A stretch of 64,000 nt of DNA from Pontibacter pudoricolor (GCF_010092985.1 NZ_CP048106.1:1674001-1738000), one strand, 5' to 3'. Numbered from the stretch's first letter, positions 44,940 through 56,208 are shown. Notes: a model not told the origin generated them from the sequence alone. Program-made: numbers and translations.

Positions 44940-45845
44940 TTTACCTCACCCCAGCCCTCTCCTTTTGAAGAGGGCCCCTACCCCCAAAACAAGAGAGGGA
45001 GTTTTGTAAAAGTCATAGTTCTACAGTTCGTATTGCTGGCGCGAGCGTCCTCGCTCGTGACTTTTTATAGTGTTGAGTCTCCTTACTCTACTGGCCGGCA
45101 GGGGTATTAATTGTCTGAACCGGGATTTACAGGATTAATGGATTCTCAGGATTAGGCTACTGCTTTAGTTGATGTTTTCGTTTTATAGTTACTGTTTTAA
45201 CCCACCCCTGCCCCTCCGAGGAGGGGAATTTCTGTTGTTGTTATAGTTGAGGATATCGTTTTATAGTGGGTGTTTGTCATCCCCCTGCCCCTTCAAAGGG
45301 GGACTTTTTACTATTACTTTTCAATTGTCATTTCGACGAAAGGAGAAATCTGAGTTTTCTATAGTTACAGACCAGGATCGGACAGGTCGCGACCTGTCCC
45401 TACGGAAATACAAACATGATCAAGCTAAGTGCATCAACTCCTAACTCAACTATAGTTTAGCTATCGACCTGATCACAGTCTTTGGGTTGAGCGCCTTTGC
45501 TTTGTTGCGGTGCCGCAAGGCAACCCGAGCAGAGCGAGGGTAGCAAGAAAGCAGCAGCGCGATGCCCTTATCGAGGGCCCCTACCCCCAAGACGGGGCCT
45601 CCCGGCCGTGAGGGCACCAAAGCCAACTATAAAACTATAGGTAAGTAAAGCTCCCAGGATTGAAGAAAGCTATGAAAGGAAGGCTTGGTTCGGATAGTAG
45701 TGTTTCAAACTATAGAACTCAGATTTCTCCTAATGTCGAAATGACAAAAAGAGAAACTATAGAACAAATAAGATCTCTCATAGCTATGCTGGCTCTCTTC
45801 GGCTCGCGCCTCAAGAATGCTCAGGATGACAAAAAAGAACATCTA
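44940..45845 (+). repeat. Composite intergenic repeat, copy 3
   Basis: The 1.18-kb spacer 44938-46116 holds no credible gene. It has all modules: CGAGCG/CGCTCG hairpin (near 45042), TCTGAACCGGGATTTACAGG (45113 on), C-rich blocks, GTCATTTCGACGAAAGGAG (45329 on), the perfect palindrome GGACAGGTCGCGACCTGTCC (45380-45399), the core (45475-45624) and CTCAGATTTCTC with GTCGAAATGAC (45718 on). From 45845 to 46083 the sequence is AT-rich with another AAATGACAAA box. Confidence 0.85.
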
Positions 45846-46083
45846 TGATATATAAGATTTATCGATTACGAGCGGGATGACACTAATGGGAAACTATTGA
45901 CTGAGATAGATTTCTCGACTGGGCTCGAAATGACAAAGTGGAACTATAGCTTAAACGCTAGCAGAATCTATGCACGATGCAAAGTCTTGCCGTACCTCCT
46001 ATTCAATAAATTCCAGTTTCAGACGATCACTATCAAAAAACACAACAATCTCTCTTACTTACCGGATAATCAAATAAAACGTG

Positions 46084-46091
46084 TACCTTTG
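46084..46091 (+). promoter_or_regulatory. -7 promoter element TACCTTTG for pyrG
   Basis: Exact TAnnTTTG, 25 bases before the pyrG ATG. Confidence 0.6.
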
Positions 46092-46113
46092 TAGCCCATA
46101 AAGTTTAACCTAA

Positions 46114-47730
<1,617 letters not shown>

Positions 47731-47757
47731 CCTATAACACTTTACACACTTTATTAA

Positions 47758-49596
47758 ATGGATAGAAATCAAGCTATTGGCTTCGGACTGATTGCCCTCC
47801 TGCTACTGGCATATTCGTTCTTTTTTGCCGGAACGGATGAAAAAGCAGCAACCCGACAGGCAACAGAACAAGTAGCCAAAGTAGAGCAATTGCAAAATAC
47901 ACCTGCAGTTGAGAACGACTCGCTGGCGCAGGCGCAGAAGGCTGCATCCATGGGTTCGTTTGCAACAGCAGCAACCGGCACAGCCAGCACAAGCACCCTC
48001 GAGAATAGCAACATCCGGATTACTTTTAATACAAAAGGCGGCCAGGTAGAAGAGGTTTTACTCAAAAACTATAAAACCTACCAGGGTGAGCCGTTAATTC
48101 TTTTTGATAAGGAAAGTAACAAGACAGACGTTGCCTTCACAACGAATGACGGAAAGACCATAAAGCTGTCTGATCTGTACTTTACGCCTTCTGAAATTAA
48201 AAAAGGAACGGATAAAGATGTAAGTACCCAGGTAATTGTATTTCGCGCAAATGTTGGCAACGGGCAGTACATCGACCAGATCTACACGTTGTATGACGAG
48301 ACGTTCCAGTTGGGTTACAAGCTTGGTTTTGAAGGTCTGGAGGGCCAGATTAACGGCAAAAACCTTACCTATACCTGGACGGACCACATAAAGCAGCTGG
48401 AGCGCGACATGAAGCACAACCGCTCCAAAACAACTATAAACTTCGCTACTGTTGAGGATGGCTACGATCACCTGTCCATCTCAGAAGATAAAGAAGAAAT
48501 GGCTGTGGAAGAGCCTGTTAAATGGATAGCCAATAAGCAGAACTTCTTTACGGCTGGTATTATTGCCGAAAACAGCTTTACCGGTGCCAAACTGGCATCT
48601 GAAACAAATCCTGCCGACTCTACTATAGTTAAAACGCTGGCGTCGCAGGCGCTTATTCCTGCTCAGGATGCGTTAAATGGCAAGGCTGAATTCATGTATT
48701 ATTTCGGCCCGAACGAATACAAGATACTAAAGAACATCGGCAACGATTTCCAGAAAAACCTTGACCTGGGCTGGGGAATCTTCTCATGGGTTAATAAATG
48801 GCTGATCATCCCGGCATTCGATTTCCTGGAGAACTATATCGGCAACTATGGTATCATCATTATCCTGCTGGTACTGTATATTAAAACGCTGCTTTTCCCG
48901 CTTACTTACAAGTCGTTTTATTCTATGGCAAAAATGAAGGTGTTAAAGCCTGAGATTGATGCCATTAAAGAGCGTAACGACGGCGATATGCAGAAAACGC
49001 AGATGGAAACCATGAAGCTCTACAACGAGATGGGCGTGAACCCGCTGAGCGGCTGTATTCCGATGCTGTTGCAGATGCCGATCCTGTTTGCGATGTTCAA
49101 CTTCTTCCCGAACTCGATTGAGCTGCGCCAGGAGCCGTTCCTGTGGGCTGCCGACCTTTCGACGTACGATGTATTTGCAAAACTGCCGTTCACGATTCCG
49201 TTCTATGGCGACCACGTAAGTATGTTTACCTTGCTGATGACGGCTTCTACTATACTTTATACCTGGTCTAACAACCAGATGAACGCCCAGATGCAGGGTG
49301 CCATGAAGTTCTATAGTTACCTGATGCCGGTTATTTTCATGTTCGTTCTTAACTCGTTCCCGGCAGGTCTTTCTTTCTACTACTTTGTTTCTAACATGGT
49401 AACATTCGGCCAGCAGGCAATTATCCGCAAGTTTGTAGATGAAGGCAAAGTGCGCGCTAAACTGGAAGATAACAAAGAGAAGCGTAAGGAAAAGAAGAAA
49501 ACCGGTGGGCCGTCGTTTACCGAGCGTATGCAGGAAGCGATGCGCGCAGCCTCAGAAAAAGAGCAGCAAAAGAAAAACAAAGGCGCTAAAAAATAA
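47758..49596 (+). CDS. yidC: Membrane protein insertase YidC
   Basis: 612 residues. Membrane helix 1 at about 5-22, a large periplasmic beta domain (about 80-340), then the conserved core: IKTLLFPLTYKSFYSMAKMK, KLYNEMGVNPLSGCIPMLLQ, MPILFAMFNFFP, and further helices up to residue 555. The tail (560-612) is Lys-rich and can touch the ribosome. It inserts inner-membrane proteins alone or with SecYEG. Co-transcribed with pyrG; a strong terminator follows. Confidence 0.96.
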   Translation: MDRNQAIGFGLIALLLLAYSFFFAGTDEKAATRQATEQVAKVEQLQNTPAVENDSLAQAQKAASMGSFATAATGTASTSTLENSNIRITFNTKGGQVEEVLLKNYKTYQGEPLILFDKESNKTDVAFTTNDGKTIKLSDLYFTPSEIKKGTDKDVSTQVIVFRANVGNGQYIDQIYTLYDETFQLGYKLGFEGLEGQINGKNLTYTWTDHIKQLERDMKHNRSKTTINFATVEDGYDHLSISEDKEEMAVEEPVKWIANKQNFFTAGIIAENSFTGAKLASETNPADSTIVKTLASQALIPAQDALNGKAEFMYYFGPNEYKILKNIGNDFQKNLDLGWGIFSWVNKWLIIPAFDFLENYIGNYGIIIILLVLYIKTLLFPLTYKSFYSMAKMKVLKPEIDAIKERNDGDMQKTQMETMKLYNEMGVNPLSGCIPMLLQMPILFAMFNFFPNSIELRQEPFLWAADLSTYDVFAKLPFTIPFYGDHVSMFTLLMTASTILYTWSNNQMNAQMQGAMKFYSYLMPVIFMFVLNSFPAGLSFYYFVSNMVTFGQQAIIRKFVDEGKVRAKLEDNKEKRKEKKKTGGPSFTERMQEAMRAASEKEQQKKNKGAKK

Positions 49597-49620
49597 GCCT
49601 GCCTTATAGTTTAAACTATA

Positions 49621-49655
49621 AAAAGCCTGTCTGCCCGATGCAGACAGGCTTTTTG
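49621..49655 (+). terminator. Rho-independent terminator after yidC
   Basis: 14-bp stem AAAAGCCTGTCTGC (49621-49634) with GCAGACAGGCTTTT (49640-49653), then TG-TTT. Confidence 0.88.
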
Positions 49656-49705
49656 TTTGGCTAAAGTTGCGCTTGCGCCGTATGTAGGATTGTAAAGAAA
49701 AAAAT

Positions 49706-50287
49706 ATGCAAAAGAACCTGAAATACCCTCTCCTGCTGCTGTCTGTAACTATAGTTTGTGCCTGCAGTTCCGGCTCCGACGATGATAAAAACTTAGCCAG
49801 CACCCACCCCAAACTCGAGAAGCAACTCGAACGTGACACCGCTAACTTAGCCATGCGCAACGAAGAAAATGCTGACCTCTACCAACGTTACCGTATCACA
49901 ACCGAAGAGTATGAGAACAGCGGCGACTATAATGTTAAGAACATGTTCCGGGGCAAACTGGCGCCTGCCGATGAAGCAAGTCACGCCGATGCCCGTACGT
50001 ATCAGACGGCATTGCGCGAAGGAATGGCACAGGGCGTAAACTTTGCCGGAAAATATACGGTAGTAACAATAGGTTGCGGTACTGCCTGCCAGCAGCATTT
50101 TATAGTTGACCGCGAGAATGGGAAGATCGTGGAAAAGATACAGGGCAGCGCCGGAGCCAGATTCAGCAAGAACAGCCGTATCTTTATACTTAACCCTCCC
50201 GACTCAACAGTAAACTATAACGAATGCCGGGATTGCAAGCCCCAGGCCTATGAATTGGTAGATGGCAAACTGCATGCAATAAAGTAA
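49706..50287 (+). CDS. Hypothetical lipoprotein, 193 residues
   Basis: Lipoprotein signal MQKNLKYPLLLLSVTIVCAC with the lipidated Cys at 20. After a short charged linker the chain has FAGKYTVVTIGCGTACQQHF, IQGSAGARFSKNSRIFILNP and NECRDCKPQAYEL; the two Cys pairs may form disulfides. This resembles small Bacteroidota lipoproteins of unknown function. It is followed 25 bases later by another lipoprotein gene, likely in one transcript. Confidence 0.72.
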   Translation: MQKNLKYPLLLLSVTIVCACSSGSDDDKNLASTHPKLEKQLERDTANLAMRNEENADLYQRYRITTEEYENSGDYNVKNMFRGKLAPADEASHADARTYQTALREGMAQGVNFAGKYTVVTIGCGTACQQHFIVDRENGKIVEKIQGSAGARFSKNSRIFILNPPDSTVNYNECRDCKPQAYELVDGKLHAIK

Positions 50288-50312
50288 TTCTGAACTATAG
50301 TTCAACTATAAA

Positions 50313-50816
50313 ATGGCCATACACAGCTTTCCATTTAACATAACAAAGCAACTTGTAACACTAACTATAGTTACTGCTGTTTTGTGTTTACTGAGCTGTA
50401 AAAGCGCTGGCCATTCCAATTCTACGGCTGCACAGTCTGATTCGCCATTACTCATGTTTCAGAAGACTCCCTGCTTTGGCTCCTGCCCTTCTTACGAAGC
50501 GCTGATATACAGTAATGGTAGCGTGCGCTTTGTTCCCTGGGAGCATGTTCCTGTTACCGATACGCTTACCTTTCAGCTGTCAGAAAAAGAGCTGCAGGCA
50601 CTGCAAACAGACATTGCCGGGCTGAACTATAAAAACCTGCAGAACTACTATAAAACCGAATGGTCTGATATGCCTGCCACGCATCTGTACTTTTATGAAG
50701 ACGGCAAAGAAGTAAAGCACATTAAACACGAAGAGGGCGGCCCTGAAAAGCTGGTTATGTTCACCCAGAAAGTTCACCAACTCATCTGGAAACATGTGGC
50801 CACGCCGGATAAGTAA
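50313..50816 (+). CDS. DUF6438-type lipoprotein
   Basis: 167 residues. Signal region with lipobox CLLSC (Cys about 29). The signature FQKTPCFGSCPSYEALIYSN (residues 49-68) is that of DUF6438 proteins, followed by KHIKHEEGGPEKLVMF. Function unknown. Probably co-transcribed with the lipoprotein before it. Confidence 0.8.
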   Translation: MAIHSFPFNITKQLVTLTIVTAVLCLLSCKSAGHSNSTAAQSDSPLLMFQKTPCFGSCPSYEALIYSNGSVRFVPWEHVPVTDTLTFQLSEKELQALQTDIAGLNYKNLQNYYKTEWSDMPATHLYFYEDGKEVKHIKHEEGGPEKLVMFTQKVHQLIWKHVATPDK

Positions 50817-50893
50817 CTCCAGACTTTTTCTTTCCTGTATTTTCTTTAACTTGGCCGGAATAGAAGGTTAGGATAAATACAACTGCCAATAGC

Positions 50894-51926
50894 GTGAAAA
50901 AGCTTTACTTACTGCTATTCTTACTTATTTGCATTGTCTTACAGGCGGCGGCACAGGCAAAAAAACCGGAAGACTTTGGCTATCGTCACCTGCAGATAAG
51001 TTATAAAAAGGATCCGGTGGATATTCTGGTTATGTCAAAAGAAGGTGAGGAAAAGGAAGCGAAACCCATTTTTCTTTTTGATCAGGGCTCCCAGGCACGT
51101 CCTCTAATATTACTTGACGACAAAGGAAAGCCCTACAGGCTTTTCCCCTTCCAAACGGACAGCCTGCTGATTGATTATCATCTGGTTATCATAAGTAAAC
51201 CATATGTGCCGTTAATTGCCAACTATAGCGATCTGAAACACGGCGCTTACACTGATCCCAAAACAGGTATTCCACCTGCCGGGTTCTACCCCAGAGACAA
51301 CGTAGATTACTATGTAAACCGTAACAAAGAGGTGATTAAGCATCTTAAAAAGCAGCCATGGGTGAAAAAAAATAAACTGATTGTGGCCGGTCATTCCGCT
51401 GGCTCCACGGTGGCGGCCAAACTAGCGCTTGAGAGCAAAGCGGTAACGCATTTGATCTACTCGGGTGGCAACCCTTTCGGGCGAATGGCATCTATGATTT
51501 CTCAGGCCAGAGCATATGACGACTCTGCTGGCACCGGTTCTGAAAATGCCTTCAGGTACTGGCAAACCATTGTTGACGACCCCCACAAATGTAACGTCAC
51601 AAGGAGGGGATGCATACAAAACCACCTATGACTTCTCCATCCCTCCCATGGAGTACCTGATGAAGCTTCAGATACCGGTGCTCATTACTTATGGCACAAA
51701 AGACCATGGCGTGACCTTTAATGATTACCTCAGGCTGGAAACCATTAGAAAAGGGAAAAAGAACTTTACATTCAGGCCTTACATTGGAGTAGAGCACAAC
51801 TACTTTGGTTTTAACAAAGAAGGAAAAATAGACTATGATAAGTTCGGATGGGATCAGGTGGCACTGGACTGGCAGGATTGGCTTGAGAAAACAACCTATA
51901 ACTCAACAGCATCCAGCGTACAATAA
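50894..51926 (+). pseudogene. Secreted alpha/beta hydrolase, interrupted by one frameshift
   Basis: Two overlapping frames form one protein of about 343 residues. The first (GTG start at 50894) has a signal peptide ending QAAAQ, oxyanion region and nucleophile elbow VAGHSAGSTVAAKLAL, then reads into TIVDDPHKCNVTRRGCIQNH and stops at 51631. The second frame continues as PTNVTSQGGDAYKTTYDFSI, with LITYGTKDHGVTFND (acid) and GVEHNYFGF (His). The switch is at a run of five C (51580-51584); four or seven C would restore the frame. All catalytic residues are kept across the break. Substrate unknown. Confidence 0.85.
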
Positions 51927-51984
51927 AGTGTAGCAGATACATTACCAATACCCAACTCCTGCTTCACGGTTTCTCAAATAACCC

Positions 51985-51992
51985 TACCTTTG
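51985..51992 (+). promoter_or_regulatory. Candidate -7 element TACCTTTG
   Basis: Exact TAnnTTTG, upstream of the zinc ribbon gene at 52091, which would have a leader of about 95 bases. Confidence 0.5.
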
Positions 51993-52090
51993 TAATAGTT
52001 GTACTTCCGCCAAATAAGTAGGCCTGGCCTCAACATACAGCTATACAACCCAGCATAATAGAAGTCGAAATAATAAAACGAAACAGTACT

Positions 52091-52432
52091 ATGTCAGAAG
52101 AAATGAAACAATGCCCGAAATGCAGCTCGCCTTATGGTTACGCTTCGGGCGACGACACCTACGTATGCCCGGAGTGTGGTAACGAGTGGAACCCGGGTGA
52201 AGAGGAGGAAGAAACAGGATTAAAAGTAATAGATGCGAACGGAAATGTGCTTCAGGATGGTGACTCTGTTGTTGTTATAAAAGATCTGCCTGTAAAAGGT
52301 GCTCCAAAGCCAGTAAAGGCCGGTACAAAAGTAAAGAACATACGCCTCACCGAGGGCGATCATAACATCGATTGCAAGATTGATGGCTTTGGCTCCATGG
52401 GGCTTAAATCAGAATTCGTAAGAAAGGCTTAA
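52091..52432 (+). CDS. Zinc ribbon protein of the YjdM/PhnA family
   Basis: 113 residues. Zinc ribbon [20 protein letters not shown] with the second pair CPEC (residues 8-34), then a beta domain with [42 protein letters not shown]. This is the YjdM (formerly PhnA) pattern. Despite the old name, a role in phosphonate use is not established. It has its own promoter and terminator. Confidence 0.92.
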   Translation: MSEEMKQCPKCSSPYGYASGDDTYVCPECGNEWNPGEEEEETGLKVIDANGNVLQDGDSVVVIKDLPVKGAPKPVKAGTKVKNIRLTEGDHNIDCKIDGFGSMGLKSEFVRKA

Positions 52433-52484
52433 TAACCCTGTTGCCGCTATTATGCTATAAAGCATCCGGCTTTTGCAGAAATGT

Positions 52485-52516
52485 AACGCTGAACTCTAAC
52501 AAGTTCAGCGTTCCTG
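52485..52516 (+). terminator. Terminator after the YjdM gene
   Basis: Stem AACGCTGAACT (52485/52486-52495) with AGTTCAGCGTT (52502-52512), then CCTGTTTT. Confidence 0.65.
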
Positions 52517-52560
52517 TTTTACAGCAAACTATAAGCTCGTACCTTCAGGCTTTGGCCATA

Positions 52561-52743
52561 ATGAAGATACACCCATCCGTTTTTCTCAAATTCCAGGGAT
52601 ACCCGGGGCAGGTTGTAGACGTAATTACAAAAGATAAACACCGGTGGCGTGGAATTGCAGAAACATTTATACCTGGAGCTCTTGCTGCCGGGGTCTCGTA
52701 TGTTGTCGGCGATGTATTGAAACGCTGGATCGTTGGCAGTTGA
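52561..52743 (+). CDS. Possible small protein, 60 residues
   Basis: Reads MKIHPSVFLKFQGYPGQVVD through VLKRWIVGS. The open frame extends upstream to 52441, but that part overlaps the YjdM terminator, so the ATG at 52561 is the better start. A weakly hydrophobic C-terminal helix (GALAAGVSYVVGDVLKRW) is visible. No family recognised; it may be spurious. Confidence 0.3.
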   Translation: MKIHPSVFLKFQGYPGQVVDVITKDKHRWRGIAETFIPGALAAGVSYVVGDVLKRWIVGS

Positions 52744-52927
52744 GAAGTTAGAAAGTTTGGATGGTCTCGCCCGCGAGTGTGGGCTATATGTGGCGTCCTG
52801 CTACTTTGAACTATAAGGACTAACCCGCACTATAGTATTCAACTATAAAGCGGCCAGAGTACGCCTATAGCTCTTACTCGCGCCCCGCGAGCGAGAGCTA
52901 AAGCATGTAAATCCTGCTTCTAAAAAA

Positions 52928-52951
52928 AGAGACGCAAGGTTTTGCGTCTCT
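52928..52951 (-). terminator. AGAGACGCAA hairpin acting as terminator of the peptide-binding protein gene
   Basis: 10-bp stem AGAGACGCAA-GGTT-TTGCGTCTCT; on the minus strand a run of seven T follows. The same hairpin module occurs at 8436-8455 without a T run. Confidence 0.65.
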
Positions 52952-53005
52952 ACAGATACTGTTAAATCTAATAAATCTCCATTAATTGAGGTTCAGACAC
53001 AAATC

Positions 53006-54685
53006 TTAGTTTACTTTCCGAACCCGCTCCAGTTTCAGCATGTTCATAGGGTTTGGCTCCAGGCCTTGTATGTTATTCTGGGTCAGGCGCAGCACTTCGT
53101 CGTAGTATAATACTATAACCGGGCATTCTTCTACCACTATCCTATCCATGGCCTGGTAAAGTTCCCAGCGTTTCTGCACGTCACGTTCCAGCTTGGCCTG
53201 TTCGTATAGTTTGTCGAATTCCTTGTTTACAAAGTGCGTTTTATTTGGCCCTGCCGGAGAAAAGTTTTTGCTATAGAACAACGCCAGGTAGTTTTCGGCA
53301 TCCGGATAATCACCCAGCCACGATTTCATGAAGAACGGGGCACGGCCATTATCTACTGTCTCCTGGTGAGCCGGGCCCTGGTTAATATCGATTTCCACCT
53401 GCACACCCACTTCCGCCCATTTTTTCTGCATATACTCGGCCAGTTCCTTGTGCTCGGCTACGGTGCTCAGGCGCATTTTAAGTGGCTTCTGGTAACTATA
53501 GCCGGCAGCAGTCAGCAATTCTCTGGCTTTTTTAGGATTGTAACTATAGCCCGGCACTTTCTCCTGGCTAAAAGATGGCAGCGATGGGGGCACTATACCA
53601 GAGTGGCCCGGTATACCAATATTGTTCCGGAAATAGGCGATCATTTCCTTCTTATTGATAGCGTAGTTCAGGGCCTGTCGCACACGTTTGTCCTGCACCG
53701 CCGGGTTCGGGTCTTTCAGGTTTTTAGGGTCCAGCTGGAAACCGATGTATTCGGTGTTAAGGTAAGGCTCTTTGCGAACGGTAAACTTTCCTTTAAAATC
53801 GTCCTGTACCGTCCCGTCGTTGTTCAGGATCAGATCACGGCTTCCTTCCCTCACGCCCGAAAGGAAATCCAGCTTACCCTGCATAAAGGTCAGGAACTCC
53901 GATTTTCGGTCAGTGATGAAAGATATCTGCACAGCATCCAGGTAAGGCAACTGCACTCCATTTTCATCTTTCTTCCAGTAGTTCGGGTTCTTGTGCATGA
54001 TTATGGCATTGCCTTCGTCCCATTGCTTGAACACGAAAGGACCTGTACCCACCGGGTTCGCTCTGAAGTCTTTGCCATACTTTGCTACAGCTTCCTGAGG
54101 AACTATAAATGCATACGGCATCGTCAGAATTTCCAGGAAAGCAATGAAAGGCTCATTCAGGTAGATTTTGAAAGTAGAGTCGTTTACCGCCAGGAAAGCC
54201 GTATCCGAAATTGCACCGTTTTTATCGGAAAGCACTTTATCGTTAAAGATCCAGGCGCCGGTGCTGGCCGTGGCCGGGTCAATAATACGCTTGAAACTAT
54301 ACGCTACATCCTTCGCAGTTACTTTGCGGCCTTTGCCACCTTTAAAAACCTTGTGGTCGTGGAAGTAAACATCATCCCGAAGCACGAAACTATAGGTTCT
54401 GCCATCTTCTGACACTTCCCAGCTTTTAGCTATGCCAGGCCCTATCTTCAGCTCCTGGTCCAGTTCCACCAGCCCGTTGTATAGTTGCGTAGTCGCCCAG
54501 ATATTAGCCTGGTTACGGGCAAAAGCCGGATCCAGCGATGATAAAGCTTCGGGCTGATTATACCTGAAAACAGTTTTATTCGTTCCATTTTTTCCGGCTT
54601 CAGTGCAAGACTGGCACAGAAGCAAAACGGTGGATAACAGGGCAAAAACGGTGGATAAAAAAACGTGGCGGGTTCTGATTTGCAT
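53006..54685 (-). CDS. Peptide ABC transporter substrate-binding lipoprotein (SBP_bac_5)
   Basis: 559 residues. Lipobox LLCQSC (Cys about 27). The family pattern is clear: GIAKSWEVSEDGRTYSFVLR, DVYFHDHKVF, TAKDVAYSFKRIIDP, NPVGTGPFVFKQWD, KRVRQALNYAINKKEM, DYPDAENYL. These proteins bind di- and oligopeptides in the periplasm. No permease genes are next to it, so partners lie elsewhere. A long open frame on the opposite strand (53234-54412) is a codon-bias shadow. Confidence 0.93.
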   Translation of the reverse strand: MQIRTRHVFLSTVFALLSTVLLLCQSCTEAGKNGTNKTVFRYNQPEALSSLDPAFARNQANIWATTQLYNGLVELDQELKIGPGIAKSWEVSEDGRTYSFVLRDDVYFHDHKVFKGGKGRKVTAKDVAYSFKRIIDPATASTGAWIFNDKVLSDKNGAISDTAFLAVNDSTFKIYLNEPFIAFLEILTMPYAFIVPQEAVAKYGKDFRANPVGTGPFVFKQWDEGNAIIMHKNPNYWKKDENGVQLPYLDAVQISFITDRKSEFLTFMQGKLDFLSGVREGSRDLILNNDGTVQDDFKGKFTVRKEPYLNTEYIGFQLDPKNLKDPNPAVQDKRVRQALNYAINKKEMIAYFRNNIGIPGHSGIVPPSLPSFSQEKVPGYSYNPKKARELLTAAGYSYQKPLKMRLSTVAEHKELAEYMQKKWAEVGVQVEIDINQGPAHQETVDNGRAPFFMKSWLGDYPDAENYLALFYSKNFSPAGPNKTHFVNKEFDKLYEQAKLERDVQKRWELYQAMDRIVVEECPVIVLYYDEVLRLTQNNIQGLEPNPMNMLKLERVRKVN

Positions 54686-54708
54686 CCGGTAAAGTGGTCA
54701 AAAAAATG

Positions 54709-54716
54709 TATCTTTG
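54709..54716 (+). promoter_or_regulatory. -7 promoter element TATCTTTG
   Basis: Exact TAnnTTTG, 50 bases before the UPF0173 hydrolase gene and at the head of the parAB-dapB-lepB run. Confidence 0.55.
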
Positions 54717-54766
54717 TGCAAGATAAAAATAACTAACGTAGATAAGTAAGCACTAATCAGTAAATC

Positions 54767-55447
54767 ATGGAAATAACATACTACGGACAGTCTTGCTTTT
54801 TAATTAAGATCGGCGATCTCAGCGTTTTGTTTGATCCGTTCATTTCACCAAACGAGCTGGCAAAGGATATCGATGTAGACAGTATCAAGGCTGATTACAT
54901 TCTGTTGTCGCATGGCCACCAGGACCACGTGCACGATGCAGAGCGAATTGCCAGGAACAATGGCTCAACTATAGTTTCAACATTCGAGATTGCCAGTTGG
55001 TACGGTGAGAAAGGAATAGAGAAAACGCACCCGATGAACATTGGCGGTAAGGTTACGCTGCCTTTCGGAACGGTGAAGATGGTAACTGCCGTTCATTCGA
55101 GCTCATTGCCGGATGGAACGTACGCTGGTGTTGCGTCGGGGTTTGTGGTTGAAACTGAAGATAAAGCCTTCTATTTTGCCGGTGACACCGCCTTGACTTA
55201 TGATATGAAGCTGATACCGGAGCAGTTCGACCTTGATTTTGCATTGTTGCCGATCGGTGATAATTTCACAATGGATATACACGATGCCCTTATTGCTGCT
55301 GATTTTGTGCAGGTTGATAAGTTCATCGGCATGCATTACGACACGTTTCCATATATTGCCATCGATCACGAAGAGGTGAAGGAAGTAGCGCAGATGGCAG
55401 GAAAAGAGTTAATTCTGATGGAGATAGGTCAAACTATAAACCTATAA
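54767..55447 (+). CDS. UPF0173 metal-dependent hydrolase (metallo-beta-lactamase fold)
   Basis: 226 residues. Starts MEITYYGQSCFLIKIG; the metal motif is LLSHGHQDHVHDAER (HxHxDH), with FYFAGDTALTYDMK, ALLPIGDNFTMDIHDA and GMHYDTFPYI. This is the UPF0173/UlaG-like group; the substrate is unknown. It is the first gene of a plus-strand housekeeping run. The stop lies inside a 15-base sequence that recurs in front of parA. Confidence 0.92.
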   Translation: MEITYYGQSCFLIKIGDLSVLFDPFISPNELAKDIDVDSIKADYILLSHGHQDHVHDAERIARNNGSTIVSTFEIASWYGEKGIEKTHPMNIGGKVTLPFGTVKMVTAVHSSSLPDGTYAGVASGFVVETEDKAFYFAGDTALTYDMKLIPEQFDLDFALLPIGDNFTMDIHDALIAADFVQVDKFIGMHYDTFPYIAIDHEEVKEVAQMAGKELILMEIGQTINL

Positions 55448-55453
55448 GTATAG
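55439..55453 (+). repeat. Direct repeat, left copy, flanking the fkbM gene
   Basis: AACCTATAAGTATAG, identical to 56209-56223; both copies are followed by (C/A)ATGG, so both gene starts sit in the same leader. Confidence 0.85.
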
Positions 55454-55454
55454 C

Positions 55455-56189
55455 ATGGCTCATCTCACAAATAAGCTAAAGCACCTGTTAATTGATATTA
55501 CAGGATATTGGATTTATAAGAAGAGATATTTGCCAATTGGAACTGACTTAGCTGTTGATATTTCTACAAGGTTAAGATTTGCACCCAGAACAATTTTTGA
55601 TGTTGGTGCTAATGTGGGCCAGACAGCGAAACGCTTTGACAGCATTTTTGAAGGTGCTAAAATTTACTCCTTTGAGCCAGTAAATTCAACCTTTATGCAG
55701 TTAGTAGGTAACTTAGATAGTAGAAGAAATATTGTCTTAGAAAATATAGCTCTAGGAGAATCCGATTCAACCGAAGAAATAAGCCTGTTTGAAGGAGAAC
55801 TATCTGTTCTAAATTCGCTTAATCAAAATTCAATGAATAGAGATTGCGAAGCCAGAAAAGAAATGATAAAGATTTTAAAACTTGACACTTATTGTTCTCT
55901 TAATAAAATTGAAAGTATAGACCTTTTGAAAATTGATACCGAAGGTTACGAATTACAGGTCTTAAAAGGGGCTCAGTATTTTCTGGAGTCTGGTAAAATT
56001 AAGATGATTTTAGCTGAAGTTGGTTTTAACGTTAAGAATAAAAGAAATACTCACTTTAATGAGTTAAATGAATTCCTGACAAGTTATAATTTCAATTTCC
56101 ATTCCATGTATGATGTTTCAAATCAATTCATTAAACATGGGGAGAATTTTGCTAATGTACTTTATGTTCATAATCAACTATTTGACTAA
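55455..56189 (+). CDS. FkbM-family methyltransferase, AT-rich insert
   Basis: 244 residues. [20 protein letters not shown] is the SAM motif, [14 protein letters not shown] motif [22 protein letters not shown] the FkbM signature, and [10 protein letters not shown] follows. FkbM enzymes O-methylate sugars or secondary metabolites, often in surface polysaccharide genes. Two sample lines of its sequence have 20-25% GC against 58% in a parA line, and it contains no AACTATAG octamer. It is bracketed by 15-base direct repeats. It therefore looks like a recent single-gene insertion between the hydrolase gene and parA. Confidence 0.92.
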   Translation: MAHLTNKLKHLLIDITGYWIYKKRYLPIGTDLAVDISTRLRFAPRTIFDVGANVGQTAKRFDSIFEGAKIYSFEPVNSTFMQLVGNLDSRRNIVLENIALGESDSTEEISLFEGELSVLNSLNQNSMNRDCEARKEMIKILKLDTYCSLNKIESIDLLKIDTEGYELQVLKGAQYFLESGKIKMILAEVGFNVKNKRNTHFNELNEFLTSYNFNFHSMYDVSNQFIKHGENFANVLYVHNQLFD

Positions 56190-56208
56190 GTACATTTTTT
56201 CAGCTTTT

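Noticed and set aside
52441-52560. Upstream start for the small protein ending at 52743
   Set aside because: This stretch contains the YjdM terminator hairpin, so a start there would be read through a terminator stem.
53234-54412. 392-codon open frame opposite the peptide-binding protein gene
   Set aside because: It lies wholly antisense to a well-conserved SBP_bac_5 gene, has no domain, and its amino-acid make-up is what codon bias on the other strand produces.
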